Assembly: GCA_963854735.1 (NCBI GenBank)
Contig: OY978099.1
Location: 1,736,001 to 1,800,000, forward strand
Direction of reading: 5' to 3'
Source: Marvania coccoides
Lineage: Eukaryota; Chlorophyta; Trebouxiophyceae; Chlorellales; Chlorellaceae
Length of the DNA stretch: 64,000 bases
In this document: positions 48,884-60,856 of the stretch, piece by piece
Layout of the letters: the number at the start of each line of letters is the position of its first letter
Position numbering within the stretch: position 1 is the first letter of the stretch
Made by a program: the position numbers and the translations under genes
Notes under the pieces: model-generated
What the model was told of the DNA's origin: nothing
Databases searched by the model: none
Seen by the model: only the letters and a program-made list of their open reading frames with translations

Positions 48884-51782
48884 ATGAAAGCAGACATTAA
48901 AATGCATTTAATAATATTCATATATTTTATAAGCCATATATACTGCGCGAAAGCAGCTGTTATAGCTGTAGGCAACATGCAGTCCTGTTTCAACAGTGGC
49001 TCGGTGAGGCAGCAAAGTCCCGCTTGAATCGCGGTATCTTCCTCATTATAAAATTTATAACACACGCATCTTGGTTTTCCAGGAGGAGGAATTGGATTGC
49101 TCCAGCAAGCTGATCGTCACGCTGACCCTCGACAACAACAAGCTCTACCAAACTGAGGTGCTGGAGTTCAGCGTCGCCTGCATTAACTCCCCCACCAATC
49201 AGTGCCCATGCCCCTGCTTCTACGGTACCGATCCAGGATGCACCTGCCGGGATCTGCAGCGCACCATCGCTGTGGGCATCACCAAGACGCCAGTGTTTGC
49301 CACATACCCTCTCTCCCAGCCACATATGTTCAATGGGAGGCCATATGAGGTGTGTGTGCTATATCACTCGTATTTTTAAATTTTTTATAGGTCCAATTTT
49401 GGTGTACTGCTTCTTCCAGGAGTACATTCCCACTGGCGACGGCGGCACTGGGGAGAGGGTTTGCTCTGATGATCCGTACGATCCTGAGCCCACATGCGGT
49501 TGGGCCCGTGCACCAGACGAATCAGGAGTTATTCAGGACATCCCGTGAGTTTCTTAGAAGAAGAATTGTAAATACTGCTGCCTAGATAGATCACTCCTGA
49601 TTCATCTTGACCCGCTTCATTTCTGCTTGAGCCCTTTATTCCTTGCAGAAATAGCCAAGGATTCTGTTGCAGCTGCCCCACATTTGGAAGCTCTTCCCCC
49701 ATACCTCGTGGGCTTACAAGCTGCAACTTTGACCCTCTGGGGTGGCCTGCAAACGGCGTACCAGGGTCTGCCCACTGCTTGCGGTACGATGATTACTGGT
49801 GGTACCGCGGCTACGTCATCGGCCCATACCAATTGGAGTTCGACATTCAGGTCCACATCAACACCACTGACCTGGATCCTGAGCCCCCGCCGCTGCCGCC
49901 GGGAGAAGCCACCGACACCTTGGCCCATTCCTTCGGAACCACCGAGACCGAGGTTCTGACGGTCAATCCTTCTCGCACCTTCATTTTGAACAGCCAGCGC
50001 AGCGTGTCAGTCCGGCTGTTGGGCGACCTGGACTCCTACCGCCAAATTCAAAATTTAGACGGCAACTGGGTTATGATCCCGGTGCAGCCAGACCTGTCTC
50101 CCAACGAAATATTCACGTCCAACCTCGACATGTGGGTGGTGCTGCCTCCCGAGAAGGTGACCACCACGGGCGAGTGCGACCTTGTCGGGGTGAGCTACGC
50201 TGCATTCCGGGCGCACGCTCAGTGCAGCATGGGCATAGGCAGCTGCCTGCGCAATCAAATTTACGATTTGGGTTTGGCAGATACCGAGCGGGTGCGTTTG
50301 GGGATGGAGCCGCTGTACAACATCACACGCTACGGTGGAGGGTGGGACAACGCCCGCCAGATGGCAGCTGGAGCAGATGGAGGAGGTCTTGCACTGCGGC
50401 TGCCCCTCAAAGGCGTACGAACTAGCCTGGTCACGCTGGAGGTCAGGGCAGACGACCTGCAGCTCATTGTCAACCGCGCGCCTGCCAAGATTCTCAGCTC
50501 CGAGGTCTGCACCTTTGATGGCGCTCAGTGCGGCAGCTTTACGGCCATCTCCGGCACCGGATTTCTCAAGGTGGGTGTCCAGAACACTGGGGCGATCCCG
50601 GCAGACTTTAGGGCTTCTGTGGTGGAATGCTCCAGTGGCGTCCTGCCAGTGACAGAAGAGTTTGCAGCCATCGGCCCTGGAGTAACTCACACCTTCACAT
50701 TTGAGCTGCGCATGGAGACCGACCTGGAGGGCAACCGCACTTGCGCCATTCTGGTGACGGACTCTGCCGGCAGCGTTGCTGACACTCTGCAGTTTAGTTT
50801 TTTCACAAACGCCACTGAGTACGAGCCACCTCCAAACCAATCCGACTTGGGAGATAAGGCAAGTTTGTGTTATGCAGCTTTCATCTCTATATTGCCATTG
50901 TGCAATGCAGCTCGGAATATTTTCATTTTGCAGCCTGGGAACCCAGGGGGGCCCCCCACGTTCCAAAATTGCAGCCAAATGTGCCCCAACGTGTTCAACT
51001 TTGTCTGCGCGGTGCTAAAGGGGTGTTGGAAACGGCTCATTCAAGCAATCATAACTTTGGCAGTCATCGCTGCCATCGTTGCCACCCTGTGGCTGTGCGT
51101 GAGCAAAGGCTGGCTCATGATGTGCGTGCGTGCCGTGTTTGGGTCCTCAAAAAACAGCAGAAGGAGGAGCATCGACGGCTCAAGAAACCGCAAGAGACGG
51201 CGGCGTAGCAGGCGTGGGTCCTCGTCAACTCATGGAATGCACGACGCCACCGCCAGCGCATCTAGAGATAAACCACCTTCAGGAGCCGGTGGAAGTGGCC
51301 CATCTGACATAGCGACCGTTGCTGCTGCTGCTGTTTTGGCGAAGCAATGGCAGGCAGCAAAACCCTCTGCCCCTTATGCTCATCCTCCCCCCGAGCCCCA
51401 AATTGCCGCCTTCCATGGCCCACCATCCCCTGCAGCGCTCTACATGTACCCCCAGCCTCCTCATTCCAGTTTGCCCCCCTCACGCCTTCCATCGGCCGCC
51501 TACACTTGTAACGGCAGCCCACCACGGCCTGCGTTTGCCACCCCTAAACCAGCAGCGGGCTTCTTATGCGTTTCATCCCCCAGCGCTGCGCCAATAATGC
51601 ATTCGAACCCATTGGCCGCAATGCCGCCCCCGACTATCGCAAGCAGCTTTGCAGCTCCAATTCCAGCAGCCACTTCATTCTCTGCATGCCAACCGGCACC
51701 GATCGAAGAAACTGCTGATGGCGATGATGACAATCCAACTTGGACTGTGCTGGCGCAAAAAGACATTCACAGGTTACCGTGA
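48884..51782 (+). CDS. HAP2: HAP2/GCS1 gamete fusion protein
   Basis: Exons 48884-49003 (ends TCG|GTGAGG), 49083-49349 (ends GAG|GTGTGT), 49420-49544 (ends CCC|GTGAGT) and 49649-51782 join in frame, giving up to 881 residues. A signal peptide (IIFIYFISHIYCAKA) is followed by a cysteine-rich ectodomain: CFNSGS, LDCSSKLIVTLTLDNN, the C-P-C-P-C cluster, the hallmark SQGFCCSC, then CLRYDDYWWYRGYVIGPYQLEF (HAP2-GCS1 domain). The membrane anchor at 51040-51120 (IITLAVIAAIVATLWLCV) precedes an Arg-rich then Pro-rich cytoplasmic tail, as in other green-lineage HAP2. It is a class II-like fusogen inserting into the partner gamete membrane. A 75-nt AT-richer segment at 50860-50934 (AAG|GCAAGT ... TTTTGCAG) is probably a GC-AG intron, leaving about 856 residues. 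Confidence 0.88.
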
Positions 51783-51841
51783 AAGTATTCTTTAGAGGAT
51801 TGTTTTTAAAAATGTAAAAAGAACCAGCGGTGAGAAAAGTC

Positions 51842-53025
51842 CTAAGCAGCTCGCTGCCCAGCTGCATTGAACCACTTTTCTCCCATCAACGCCACTTTCC
51901 GAAGCGCTTCGACCCTCTCCAGCAAGGGCTTTACCGCCTCTCCCACCGAGATCCAGGCTTTAACGTGGAAATTGCGGGACTCTGGGCTCCAAAACCTAAC
52001 GCGCAGCTGGTTGAAGTACATAAACGCGTTCATGAAGACTCGAAGCCCACCGCCCCGCAGCCCCGCAAAAATGATCATGAAGCCCGCCACGACTTCTATC
52101 TGCGCCATTGCGAAAAGCATGCTGGGTCGGCGCGACTGGAGCCAGTTGTACGCGTCTGCTCCTTTGAACCGTCGCCACGCCTCTGTGCCGCCAACCATCG
52201 TGTTGAGCGCGGAAGAAGCGTGCAGAAGCGCCATCCCCGCCATGGAAAGGATCCCAATTGAGGCGTAAGGGGTCTTCACCAGCAGCATGGTGGAAACCAG
52301 GTAGAAGAACTCTGTAGTAGTAGCTGTCCGCTGCATCCAAGGGCTCAGCGCAGCGATCGACGGGGCTCCCACCTTAGCGTATAGCTGCATTATGCAGAGA
52401 AATAATGTATCGAATTCGTCATTGCGTCAGTGCATTACGCTGGAGAGAAAATCGTGCACGTGCTCACCCTGTAGCCATGGACCAGCAGCGAAATTTTCTG
52501 AAACAGTGAGGCAGATATCATGGAGAGGTAGCGATCAAAGGGCTGCAGGGTGCCTAAGCACGCCACAACCAGCAGCACGTGACCGACCAGCAGGGCTGCT
52601 TCCTGGGCACTCTTCAGTGTTAGCGATGACGGGAGAGGAGAGGCAGCACGGGGCGCCTGCTGCTGCTGCTGCTGGTGAGAAGTGGACCGAGGCTGAGGCT
52701 GCGGAGCGGTACGGGGCTGATGTTTCGGAGGCGCAGCAGTTGAGGGGGCTTCTGCCAGGACGCCATCAACGTCCAATGCAGCATCCACCTCTCGCTTGAA
52801 CCATTTGGCCTTAAACTTGAGAACCTTGGCCTCGGGGGTGTTGGGAGGGAAGGTCAAAAGATTCAAGTAGGCCAGCCAGCGCTCATCCTCCTCAAAATTG
52901 TGAGTTCTGCAGGGGGCAGCGAGAATCAAGAATTAAAAACAAATGTTTGGGGGCGTCTGATGAATTTCGAATGGCTGCAAAACAATACAGTCTCACCGGA
53001 AGCGTTCAGCTGCTGCGAAAGACAT
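51842..53025 (-). CDS. TMEM33/Pom33-family membrane protein
   Basis: Three exons: 53025-52997 (MSFAAAERF; ends CG|GTGAGA), 52906-52468 (after CCCTGCAG; ends AGG|GTGAGC) and 52384-51842 (after ATAATGCAG). Frames join, giving 336 residues. The N-terminus contains DERWLAYLNLLTFPP and KAKWFKREVD, then a Gln/Pro-rich stretch. Hydrophobic segments follow: LLVGHVLLVVACLG, FFYLVSTMLLV, SIGILSMAGMALLHASSAL and IEVVAGFMIIFAGL. The end, FMYFNQLRVRFWSPESRNFH...EAVKPLLERV, aligns in pattern with TMEM33 (FLTLRYxSRRNxxxR...). Family members sit in the ER and nuclear envelope and help shape tubules and nuclear pores. The N-terminal extension is not part of animal TMEM33. Its stop is 59 bp from the HAP2 stop, tail to tail. 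Confidence 0.65.
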
Positions 53026-54416
53026 GCCGGGTGGATGTTGTTTGCTGGGGGAATCAAAAGGTTTCAATAAAAAATTATTATTCCAACTCGTTCGCTCTTG
53101 ATATCGTTCCTTCAATAATAAAATTTAATTTAATTTTATTAAATTGGCATCAGCGTATGCGATTAGCTCTTTTAGTCTGTTACCTCAGCCGATCTTGAAA
53201 AGCATTTGCCTAACTCAGTGAGGCAAGGACTCCGCAGTCGATTCCTTGAGAGCACTGGAAATTGTATGGCATGCTCTCACGGACGGCTGAGGCGAGCTGC
53301 ATTCGAGATGCTAAATCTAGGTCACCCCTCGACTTTCTTCCAATATACACCATACGAAACTGAATTAAAACAAGAAAACATATCAAAAATTTAAACCATA
53401 ATATTAAAAAGCGTGAGAATTAAATGTATCATGCGGAAAAAGATTGAAAAAAGCTTTTCGTTCGAGTCTTCTTGAGCTCCGAACGGGGTCGAACGGGACA
53501 AGGGCACCTTATAAGTTATATATATATAATTTAATTAAATGTACCCAGTTTTTTTTCAACTTTTTTTATCTCGTGGAGTACGCAATTATTATAACCGCTG
53601 AAAACGTCCATGTTATATAAACGAGTGTAAAATTTTCAAATTTAAATAATATACCGTGGATTTCAAATTATAAATTGCCACTCTCCTGCAAAATTCGCAA
53701 GTTGCCAGGTTTAATGACGAGCCGGTTGCGGATGGCCATTTTTGGGCTTAGCCGAGTCTAATTTGAACACATGGTTACCATGATCATCATGATGATGGTA
53801 CAAAAAATAAAATAAAAGCAATGTGTCGGTGTCGGTGTGTCAAAATAACTCCTCGCCTTCCTGCCACCGCCCCCCCCCCCCCCCCCTTCTCTCTCTGAAG
53901 GCTTACAATCGATGCATATATACCCGAATGAACGATATTTGAACAAGACAAATCGACGCTAAGGCTTATAAACCGAAGTTTTAAATGAATGCAATGAAAT
54001 TCCTGCGACGGGAATCAATTAAATAATGAGAATGGGAGGCTTGCGAGAAAATAGACGTACTAAAAATCGACAAACTATCTAAGCTTATTTGCCACACGAT
54101 TGTAGACATGCAGTGTGCCCAGGGGAAATGAAAGGAAGTAGTTCTGTGGCCCCTCGGCATTGGGTGGGTGGCACAAGTTTAAACCAGCAAATTTTCTCTC
54201 TATTGAACCATGGTGAGTATATACCTTCTTTTCAAGTCTGTAAAATGCGGTAGGCATCGCAGAGCTTTCAATAATGGCGGCTATGAGTCGGTTGAAACGC
54301 TGGCTTGAGAGCATGCAGTTTGGTCCTGGTCCTGCTAAGACCAAGCCCAGGGAGGCCTCCAGCTGTATCATGGACAGCGAAAGCCAGCATTGCTGGCATG
54401 CAGCGCAAGCTACATT
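53026..54416. other. AT-rich intergenic region with a C17 run and a weak minus-strand ORF
   Basis: No convincing gene. A run of 17 C lies at 53870-53886. On the minus strand, 54371-54075 is open for 98 codons and ends FLSFPLGTLHVYNRVANKLR. The segment FLxFPxxTLHVYN resembles FLFLFPPLDTLHVYN of the 12557-14326 transferase, so it may be a transferase-derived scrap or chance. Confidence 0.35.
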
Positions 54417-54724
54417 ATGACTACCAGTTTTAGCTTAGTTTTTATTTTCACCGCCACCACCACAGCCACTGCCGTGCTCGCTGTGCAATAGTTATATCCC
54501 CGCACACGCGCTCTGGGACCATGATAATGCAGTTTGGTGCAATACCAGCTGCAGAGAACTCTTAAAACAGAGACTCAGAGAAGGAGCGCCTCGTCCAATT
54601 AAGATTTGGAAGTGCGTGTTTTCAATTCCAGATGCCGGCGATGCGCCTTTAAACGAACCTTTCGATTTTCCAAGAATAAACATATTAATACAAGCGAAAT
54701 GTGAAGAATCCCACTATTTTTATT
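54417..54724 (+). pseudogene. Possible third cysteine-rich secreted gene, frame-broken
   Basis: An ATG at 54417 opens a hydrophobic signal-peptide-like run (MTTSFSLVFIF then Thr/Ala-rich, ending VLAV) that stops at 54489. One frame over, an 80-codon stretch up to the TGA at 54724 carries cysteines and reads WCNTSCRELL, then APRPIKIWKCVF, matching NRC-x3-C ... APRKDIYYCDF of the 10983 gene. The two parts need a one-base frame change near 54483, or an intron using CACCACAG at about 54462 with an unseen upstream exon. It is a diverged, perhaps dead, member of the same family. Confidence 0.4.
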
Positions 54725-54876
54725 GAAGTACTCGACCAAATTCATTTTCACTTGCATATCCCAAAGCTACTTCTTTCAAATAGCATCTTTAAAATATTTG
54801 ATGTGAACTGAACAATCTGGTCTTCTCTCTCCCCTTTATAACCGGAAATTATGTAGCTATTTCACATTTAATTGAC

Positions 54877-57800
54877 ATGGCCTCTTCTCAAAGCTTAATG
54901 TACGCGCCGCTGCGGCCGTTAATTGTACTGATCGGCGACGAAAAAATCCACGAGACGATCATGGAGTACCTCGAGCACCAGTCTCCCCCCCTCGCCAGCG
55001 TCTTGACCGTGCGTTCCCCCGCCACACTCTTGGCCTTGCAAGCCAAAACTGACGCGCCTGCACCGCTCCGGACGGGCATCCTCCCTGCCGACTGGCTGGC
55101 CAAGCATCGCACCCGTCGCCCCGCCGTCGCCCTCGTTTTGATTCCTCGAGGCCTTGCTAATGGCGACCCCACCGACTGGTCTACAGTTGCAGCGCAGCTG
55201 GACGCAGTGCACGCCGCCTCCCAACCCCGAAGCATGCGCGTGGTGGTGGCGGTGGTGCACCCGCTGGACGACACTCCCTTGGACGCAGATCGGCGTGAAA
55301 TGATTGCCAGGCATGCAGGCGCAGAGCGTTCGTGCGTGGTGCCGTGGGCCCACGGCAGCGGGGAGGTGGGGCTGCAGTCGCTGGCGGTGCTGCTGCACGC
55401 CCAGGCGGCAGCGTACTACGCCGCAGACGCCCAGCGCCGTTTGAATAAGTACGCAACAGGTGGACTGACCTCGGTGGATCTCAACCTGCGGGCAGCCTTC
55501 AAGGTGGCGGCGCTGGCAGAGCAGCAGGGGCAGTGGGAAGACGCCGCCCGACTGTACGGCGAGGCCTACTCGTACGTGCCTCAGGTCAGCATGGCTGGCG
55601 CAGCGCCGCTGCAGCGCTTTTTGGAGGTCAGGGCGGTGGCAGAGCTGGTGCACACCAGGGTGAGCCATCCATTATTTTATGCTCGGTTAAAACTTTATTT
55701 GAAGTATATTAATTCAAAATAAGCTCCTGCACCGCGCAGATGCTGGCCATGCTTCTGAGGGACCTCAAAACTTCTGGAGCGGCTGCAGAGCGGCTGAGCC
55801 TCCACCTGAGCATGCTACGAGCTGTGCCGCTGCAGCCCACATCCCACGGCATCGCAGCCAACCACGCTGGGTGGATGGCACGCCAGCTACAGACGGCGGG
55901 AATGCTGGTGGCAACATCAGGTCTCCCTCCCAGCGAGCTCCCGCCACAGCTGCGCCCAGCGCAGCTCTTTTTGGACGCTGCCCAAGCTGCGGGGGCGCGG
56001 CGGGCGGCGGCTGAGGCGTCCCGGCGGCTGAGCCAGGGAGAGGCTGCAAAAGCATTGCCGCTGGGGACTGCCTTGCAGCCTGGAGCATACGTGGGGCAAT
56101 TTGCGGTGGGTAAGAATGCCAGCCCCAGCGACTCTGAGGTAGAATCGCTGCTGGAGGCTGAAGAGACGGCGTGCGGGCATGGCAACGACCGCCTGCACCT
56201 CCTCATGGAAGCAAAAGGGGCTGCGGTGCAGGCGCACGAACATGACCCGTCTGGCAGGCATCGCCGCCTGCTGTGCCGCGTCAATGCAGCCCTGGGGGAG
56301 GAGCAGCTGCTTCACTCCAGAAACATCATCGGAGCTCGTGAGGCGCTCAGCGAAGCAGCGCAAGGATACAGAGACGACAGGTGGGAGGGGCTGCTGTGGG
56401 GCGTGCTGCTGGCGCTGCGAAGCTGTGCGGCGCAGGAGGGCGATAGAGCTGCCCACGTGGCGCTGTCCTTGGAGGCCGCAGCGTGCTCTGGTGCTGCTGC
56501 CGACTTGGCACAGCGCCGCGCCATCGCGGAGTCTGCAGTGGAGGAGCTGCTGTCTGAGGAGCCGCGAATATCAGCCGTGTACGCATGCCCTTCTCCAGAT
56601 CCGACGTGGCTGGGCGTGCTGCGTGCCACAGCAGGGTTTGCGTCACCAAAGGGAGGGGGCTTGTTCAGCGTCGCGATACTGAACGCTGCGCCGGTTGATA
56701 TCCCCATTTGCAGCGCATCGGTTTCGTTCGATGGCCCCTCTGGCTCGGTGGAAGTGGGCGTCGCTGCTGCCGTGCTGCCGCCAGCTCTGGGCGCCAACAG
56801 CTGGACAAAATTTGAAGTGGACCTTGCTGGGCGGGCTGGGGGGTGGCTGGCGGCTCGTCGCCTTGCTCTGCACCTCACCCCGTCGGTCACCCTGGAATAC
56901 GCATTGCCTGAGGCATTGAGCGCGCTGCCTATTAAACCGCCTGGGGAGGCACCTCCCTGGGCTGCCACTCCCATCCCCAGCGGAGCTCAGTGGGGGCTCA
57001 TTCGCGCGGACCTGCCGCCCCGAAATTCTCCTCCGACCCTCTCCATTACTGCCCCCGACGTTGCGCTGGCAGGGGAGTGTGTGGAGGTTTTCATCGAGGT
57101 GGCGGCAGGCATCGACGCTGGGCTGCAGGCAGGGAAGCTGACGGTGGAAGCAGGCGGCAGAGGGCAGCTGGCGTCTAGAATCCACGGAGAGGCAGCTCAA
57201 TCCCGGGTGGAGCTGTCTGTTCCCGGCCTTGGCAGCGGCGCAATGCACCGCTGCTGCGTCTCTGTCGTTGCCGACTCCAGGGCTGGGGAGATTGTGCTGG
57301 CGGTCAAGTTGCAGTACACTTGCGCCGCCGCAAGCGACGATGGAGGGTTAGATAAAGAAAGGATGGAGGAGGAATCGCTGGCCACTGCGTCGTGCCAGCT
57401 CCCAGTGGCGTTGCCATTTGATATCGACGTGGAGGTGACTGGGCCAGCAGGGGAAGCCTGCATGCTGCCTTCCACGCCCCCCATGATCTCCGCCATGGCG
57501 TCCCTGAGCATCAATGAGAACGGCCTCGGCCCCAAGCTGCCAGAGCGTTTCTTCCTCCCGGCTCGCCAACCATGCACGGCCGCCGTGGCAGTGCGTAGCC
57601 TGGCCCGCGTGCCGCTGCACATTCTGGGCGTCGAGTGGCAAGCATCGCAGGAAGGGGGAGGGTGGAATGCCACCCCGTTGGACCACACTGCTGGCGCTGC
57701 TGCTCCCATTGGGGTGCTTGAGCGGGAAGGGGCCACCTGCGTTACAGGCTTTGCACTGGAGTGCCTGCCTCCAGGAGCGCTGCCCTCCGTGGGAACGCTG

Positions 57801-58229
57801 GCTGTGCGTTGGCAGCGCGCCGACCCTGCACTCAAAGGGGGCAAACCAGCAGAGCCAGCAGTGGCGTTGTTGCGGATGCCAGGCGCGGTGCTGTCGCCGC
57901 CCTCCGTGGCTGTGCTTCCAACTTTCCCCCATCACTCGGTTATGGGGCAGCCCATGTCGCTGCAGCTCCTCCTCTCCAGTCACCAGGACGTGGCTGAGGT
58001 TGAGGTGGGGGTGGGGGAGCCGCGTGGGTGGATGGTGGCTGGGCCCAAGGCCACCACAGTGACGCTAACTGCCGGGCAGCCCTCCCAGGTGTCTTTCTGC
58101 CTGGTGCCGTACCATGTGGGTCACCTGCAGCTGCCTGAGTTCAAGGTGATGCTGGGCAAAGGGGGCGGGGAGATGCGTGCGTGCGAGGGGTGCGTGGTGT
58201 TTGTGAAACCAGGCCTGGCGGCAGCTTGA
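54877..58229 (+). CDS. TRAPPC11: TRAPPC11 (Trs-type) trafficking complex subunit
   Basis: Exon 1 (54877-55659) ends ACCAGG|GTGAGC; exon 2 (55740-58229) follows CCGCGCAG; they join in frame for 1090 residues, close to the usual length of about 1100-1200. The foie-gras-type N-terminal half shows WSTVAAQLDAVHAAS, AAAYYAADAQRRLNKYATGGLTSVDLNLRAAFKVAALAEQQGQWEDAARLY, LSQGEAAKALPLGTALQPGAYVGQFAV and RLLCRVNAALGEEQLLHSR. The C-terminal half is beta-rich (gryzun-like), with repeated immunoglobulin-like strands. It is a tethering-complex subunit for ER-Golgi and Golgi traffic and autophagy. TTTATAACC at 54834-54842, about 40 bp before the start, looks like a TATA box. Confidence 0.78.
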
Positions 58230-58564
58230 TTTGTGTTTGTGACCATGCTCATTATTGTTGGAGATGTTTATCACGAGTCTTTAATGGAGAGATTGCTGCC
58301 AGAGCTGTTTTCGTGGAGCGGAGTGGAAACGCTGCGAATCCCTTCCTGGAGGTCCTGAGAGGAAGGAACGACAGATTGTCTGGCTGGCTGGTAATTGAAG
58401 ATGGTCTGGCCCTATTTTTCGTTCGGGGTGCCAACTTTCAGCTGTCCTCAGCATTTCGAACTTGAAGCTCAAAGAAAAATTCAGAAGCTGCGAACGTGCG
58501 AGGGGCGCGTGCCTCCTTAGCCCAGAACCGCTTGTTAAAAACACCCAAAGTGAATCCAGTCAAT

Positions 58565-60370
58565 ATGGCGGCGATCTTTCGAAATTTGAAAAGGAAAAAA
58601 AAACATCTTGAAACCTTTCCGATGAAATTTCTCTCGATTTCGGGGTGCAGCAGCTCGAGCGCCCCAGCGAGGCTCTTGGCTGAAACAACACTGCCGCCCA
58701 TCTCAAGGCTGCCAACATCGCGCCCTCTCAATTCAGCCCGCCACTTCACCAGCAGCAGCCTGCGCTCTGTTGAAAACGCTGCAGACCACCGCCTGCCGCT
58801 GCTGCAGACTGCCGGGTACATTGACGGAAAGTGGGTGCGCACCAGCGACACTTTCTCCGTCACCAACCCCGCCACAGGCGAAACTCTGTGTGAGGTGGCC
58901 AGCTGCGGCGCTGCCGAGACCAACGCCGCCATTGACGCCGCCGCCCAGGCGTTCGGTCCCTGGGCCAAGCGCCCCGCCAAGGAGCGCGCCACCATTCTGC
59001 GGCGTTGGCATGCAGAGATCCTGGCCTCTCGTGAGGATCTTGCCATCCTGATGACCCAGGAGTGTGGAAAACCGCTTGCTGAGGCGCGGTCGGAGTTGGA
59101 CGGTGGGGCAGAGTCGGTGGCTTGGTTCGCTGAGGAGGCGCGCCGCGTGACTGGGGACGTGCTGGAGAGCCCCTCTCGCGACAAGCGTTTCCTGGTGCTG
59201 CGCCAGCCGCTGGGGGTCGTTGCTGCCGTGACGCCTTGGTGAGGAAAGAATTGATCAATTAGCTTGCTATTAACCAAATGGGTGGCAATGAATTGCAACT
59301 ATTTTGAGGGTTGAAACTTGCTCCTGCTTATTTTTGCATATATATTTTGTTTTGCTTGCAGGAATTTTCCGCTATCAATGATCACTCGCAAGACTGCCCC
59401 TGCGCTGGCAGCAGGGTGCACGGTGGTGCTCAAGCCCAGCGAGTACACCCCCCTCACTGCGTTGGCGCTGGCCGAGCTGGCGCACCGCGCAGGCATCCCT
59501 CGCGGCGTCTTCAACGTCGTCCCAACCGCCACCCCCAGCGCGGTAGGAAACGCAATGATGGAGTCGCCAAAGGTGCGAAAGCTGGCGTTCACGGGATCCA
59601 CCGCAGTGGGAAAATCTCTGGCTGCCGCTGCTGCCGCCACCGTCAAGCGCGTCTCCCTTGAGCTGGGCGGCAACGCACCGTTAATCATATTTGCCGATGC
59701 CGACCTTGATAAGGCTGCCCGCGACGTGGTGGTGTCCTCCTACCGCAATGCCGGACAGACCTGCATCTGCACCAACCGCGTGCTGGTTGAGGACGCAGTG
59801 CACGACGAGTTTGCTGCCAAGCTGGTCAAGCGGGCTGCGGCGCTGCGGCTGGGCAGCGGAATGGACTCTGGCGTGACGCACGGCCCCCTCATCACCCCCA
59901 CAGCGGTGGAACGCCTGGATGCCAAGGTGCAGGAGGCGGTGGGGCAGGGGGCAGTGGTGGCGCTGGGCGGAAAGCGTCCCAGCTTTGAGGCTGGCAGTGC
60001 GCTGGGGGGCGGCTTCTTTTACGAGCCCACGGTGCTGACCAACGTCACGTCGGACATGCGCATATTCAGGGAGGAGAGCTTCGGGCCTGTGACCCCGTTG
60101 GTGCGCTTCAAGACCGAAGATGAGGCGATGGCGCTGGCCAACGCAACTCCGTTTGGCCTTGCTGCGTACTTTTACACCCACAACCTGGGGAAGGCGTGGC
60201 GGGTGGCTGAGGCGCTGGAGTACGGCATGGTTGGGCTGAACGAGGTGGCCATCACCTCTGAGGTTGCGCCGTTTGGCGGCGTGAAGGAGAGCGGGCTGGG
60301 GAGGGAGAACAGCAAGTACGGGATAAGCGAGTTTCTGGACATGAAGACGGTGTGCATCGGGGGGCTGTGA
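58565..60370 (+). CDS. ALDH5F1: Succinate-semialdehyde dehydrogenase, mitochondrial (ALDH5)
   Basis: Exon 1 (58565-59238) ends CCTTG|GTGAGG and exon 2 (59362-60370) follows GCTTGCAG; they rejoin as TPWNFPLSM, giving 560 residues. An Arg/Ser-rich leader of about 60 residues fits a mitochondrial presequence; a second ATG at 58622 is a possible start. Catalytic features are complete: KPSEYTPLTALALAELAH, FTGSTAVGKSL (NAD(P)-binding), LELGGNAPLIIFADADLD with the general-base Glu, NAGQTCICTNR with the nucleophile Cys, and EVAPFGGVKESGLGRENSKYG near the end. The ending MKTVCIGGL is typical of GabD/SSADH. It oxidises succinate semialdehyde to succinate in the GABA shunt. It begins 335 bp after TRAPPC11. 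Confidence 0.92.
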
Positions 60371-60856
60371 AAGTTTCAGGGCGCTGCCGATTGGGTAGAG
60401 TTGGTGATGGTTTTGGTTTTTTGGGCGTGAGAAAGTCTACATGCCAGCGGTAGTTCAACTTTGAAACGAATTTAGGTGCGTTTTACGATGCATGTGTTTA
60501 TCAAGCCTTGGAAACAGCCAACCCCGGAAGTATTCTCGCCAAGCACATGAGGATAAGCTCTGGCGGAATAAAAACAAAAACAGAAAACGACGAGTGCGCC
60601 ATGGGGGTCTTTGGGTGGCTTTTGCGACAATTTGAGCTGAAAATCGTCAGAAGAATCGAAGCTGTGAGAGCATTGATATTTTCTGCCTCTCTCCTGCGGG
60701 ATTGTCACTGTCCCACTAAAACACCACGCGGAAAGGCCACGTGCAGTTCGGCAACGCACCCAAAGAATTATTCACCCCAGGGTCGAAGATTCTCCCCTGA
60801 GCAGCTGTCCAAAGAAAGCCTGGAGCGGGACACAGACTCGGTTAAAATAACGTGCG

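Noticed and set aside
54492..54683. 63-codon minus-strand frame
   Set aside because: It is the shadow of the plus-strand cysteine-rich frame, which has the family pattern.
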